DNA from: Parabacteroides chongii
GTDB taxonomy: Bacteria; Bacteroidota; Bacteroidia; Bacteroidales; Tannerellaceae
Assembly: GCF_029581355.1 (NCBI RefSeq)
Contig: NZ_CP120849.1
Coordinates: 4,558,501-4,622,500, forward strand
Reading direction: 5' to 3'
Length of the DNA: 64,000 nt
Numbering within the stretch: position 1 is the stretch's first letter; the number at the start of each line of letters is the position of its first letter. Under the pieces are notes generated by a model that was given only the letters and a program-made list of their open reading frames with translations, ran no database searches and was not told where the DNA came from. Made by a program: the position numbers and the translations under genes. Shown here one piece after another: positions 63,308 through 64,000 of the stretch.

Positions 63308-64000
63308 ATGGAATGGACAGACCTTGATCTTCTATTAAAACTATTATTCTCTCATCTTGTCGTCGATTTCCTGTTACAGACGAACTCCATTGTCAGGAAA
63401 AAGAAAGAAGGGAATTGCCTGTATCACGTCATTCATAGCCTGACACAAGCGCTCGTTGCATATCTGATCGTTGGTCTATGGAATTGCTGGTTTATCATAC
63501 CGGTTATTTTTGTTACTCATTTTGTTATCGACTACTGGAAAATAACATACAAAGAGAGACTCTCTTCTTTCATTTTCGATCAAATATTACACATTATTGT
63601 ACTTTTTATCCTATGGATAGCCATTACCGGACAATATAGCATGATTGGAGAATCATGTCGGGAATTAATGAAATGCAATAAATGTTGGATCATCCTGATC
63701 GGATACCTGCTTGTTCTAAAACCTGCCTCTATCTTTCTGGGACTCTTTACCAGAAGATGGAGTTTAGGAGGAAATGTTTCCGAAAGTCTTCAAAATGCAG
63801 GTCAATGGATCGGATATCTGGAAAGAATACTCATTCTTACTTTCATTCTGATCGGTCAGATAGAAGCGATAGGATTTCTTCTGGCTGCAAAATCTATTTT
63901 CCGTTTCGGTGAATTGAATAAAAGTAAAGAAATTAAGACCACTGAATATGTGTTGATTGGAACTTTGGCAAGTTTCACGATTGCTATTCTCATTGGATTA
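63308..64000 (+). CDS. DUF3307 membrane protein (partial, runs off window)
   Basis: An open frame of 231 codons from ATG 63308 with no stop before the window end. It starts MEWTDLDLLLKLLFSHLVVDFLLQ and has about six predicted membrane helices; the HxxxDFLLQ opening and HFVIDYWK motif near residue 75 match DUF3307. Function is unknown. It is cotranscribed with the SatD-like gene. Confidence 0.85.
   Translation, partial: MEWTDLDLLLKLLFSHLVVDFLLQTNSIVRKKKEGNCLYHVIHSLTQALVAYLIVGLWNCWFIIPVIFVTHFVIDYWKITYKERLSSFIFDQILHIIVLFILWIAITGQYSMIGESCRELMKCNKCWIILIGYLLVLKPASIFLGLFTRRWSLGGNVSESLQNAGQWIGYLERILILTFILIGQIEAIGFLLAAKSIFRFGELNKSKEIKTTEYVLIGTLASFTIAILIGL

Overview
The window comes from a chromosome of the Bacteroidota, most likely a gut Parabacteroides. 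Evidence: moderate-to-low GC; genes preceded by the Bacteroidota -7 promoter box TAnnTTTG instead of sigma70 boxes; Bacteroidota-specific families (DUF5103/type IX plug-like protein, DUF2764 in a V-type ATPase operon, SusC-like barrel protein, GH36 and GH20 exo-glycosidases with signal peptides); and a Na+-NQR locus beside a V-type ATPase. The genus is an inference. No rRNA, tRNA, CRISPR array, insertion sequence or prophage was seen.

Layout. 0-9 kb: serB, two small conserved proteins, an MgtC-like membrane protein, an MFS exporter, an exported alpha-galactosidase, a repeat-rich gap (6.4-6.8 kb), pyrD-pyrK and an XRE regulator. 9.06-9.95 kb: AT-rich non-coding stretch with many promoter-like boxes. 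10-13 kb: holA, AMP nucleosidase, a divergent HsdR-N-like protein and two tiny membrane ORFs. 13-19 kb: nqrABCDEF on the minus strand, with NqrC carrying an N-terminal rubredoxin-like domain. 19-26 kb: DUF5103 protein, DUF5131 protein, membrane ferredoxin, guanine deaminase, DJ-1 protein, soluble hybrid histidine kinase. 26-32 kb: paaK, ACT protein, a 46-aa symporter accessory protein and an SSS symporter, then a lipoprotein plus a fused permease-ATPase ABC importer. 32-40 kb: V-ATPase operon E-DUF2764-A-B-D-I-K. 40-50 kb: GNAT, two GH20 proteins, PhoH, RNase R, outer-membrane barrel protein. 50-54.6 kb: decayed DUF4011-type helicase gene. 54.6-57.5 kb: Lrp regulator divergent from azlCD, then flavin reductase and exported flavodoxin. 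57.6-60 kb: arsR-arsM-DUF6125-VOC operon. 60-64 kb: Cys-rich AraC regulator, Ntn-hydrolase, and a SatD-like/DUF3307 pair cut by the window end.

How parts fit. The NQR pump exports Na+ using NADH, and the V-ATPase rotor subunit K keeps the Na+-ligand residues known from Enterococcus hirae NtpK, so the two loci may form one sodium energy circuit. The paaK block looks like uptake and CoA activation of an aryl acid. The arsenic operon has a regulator whose two putative operators overlap its promoter.

Leads most worth following: the SatD-like/DUF3307 module with three tandem 28-bp palindromic repeats over its promoter and cyclase-like motifs in the regulator; the rubredoxin-NqrC fusion; the simplified V-ATPase; DUF6125 in an arsenic operon; and several families of short intergenic repeats.
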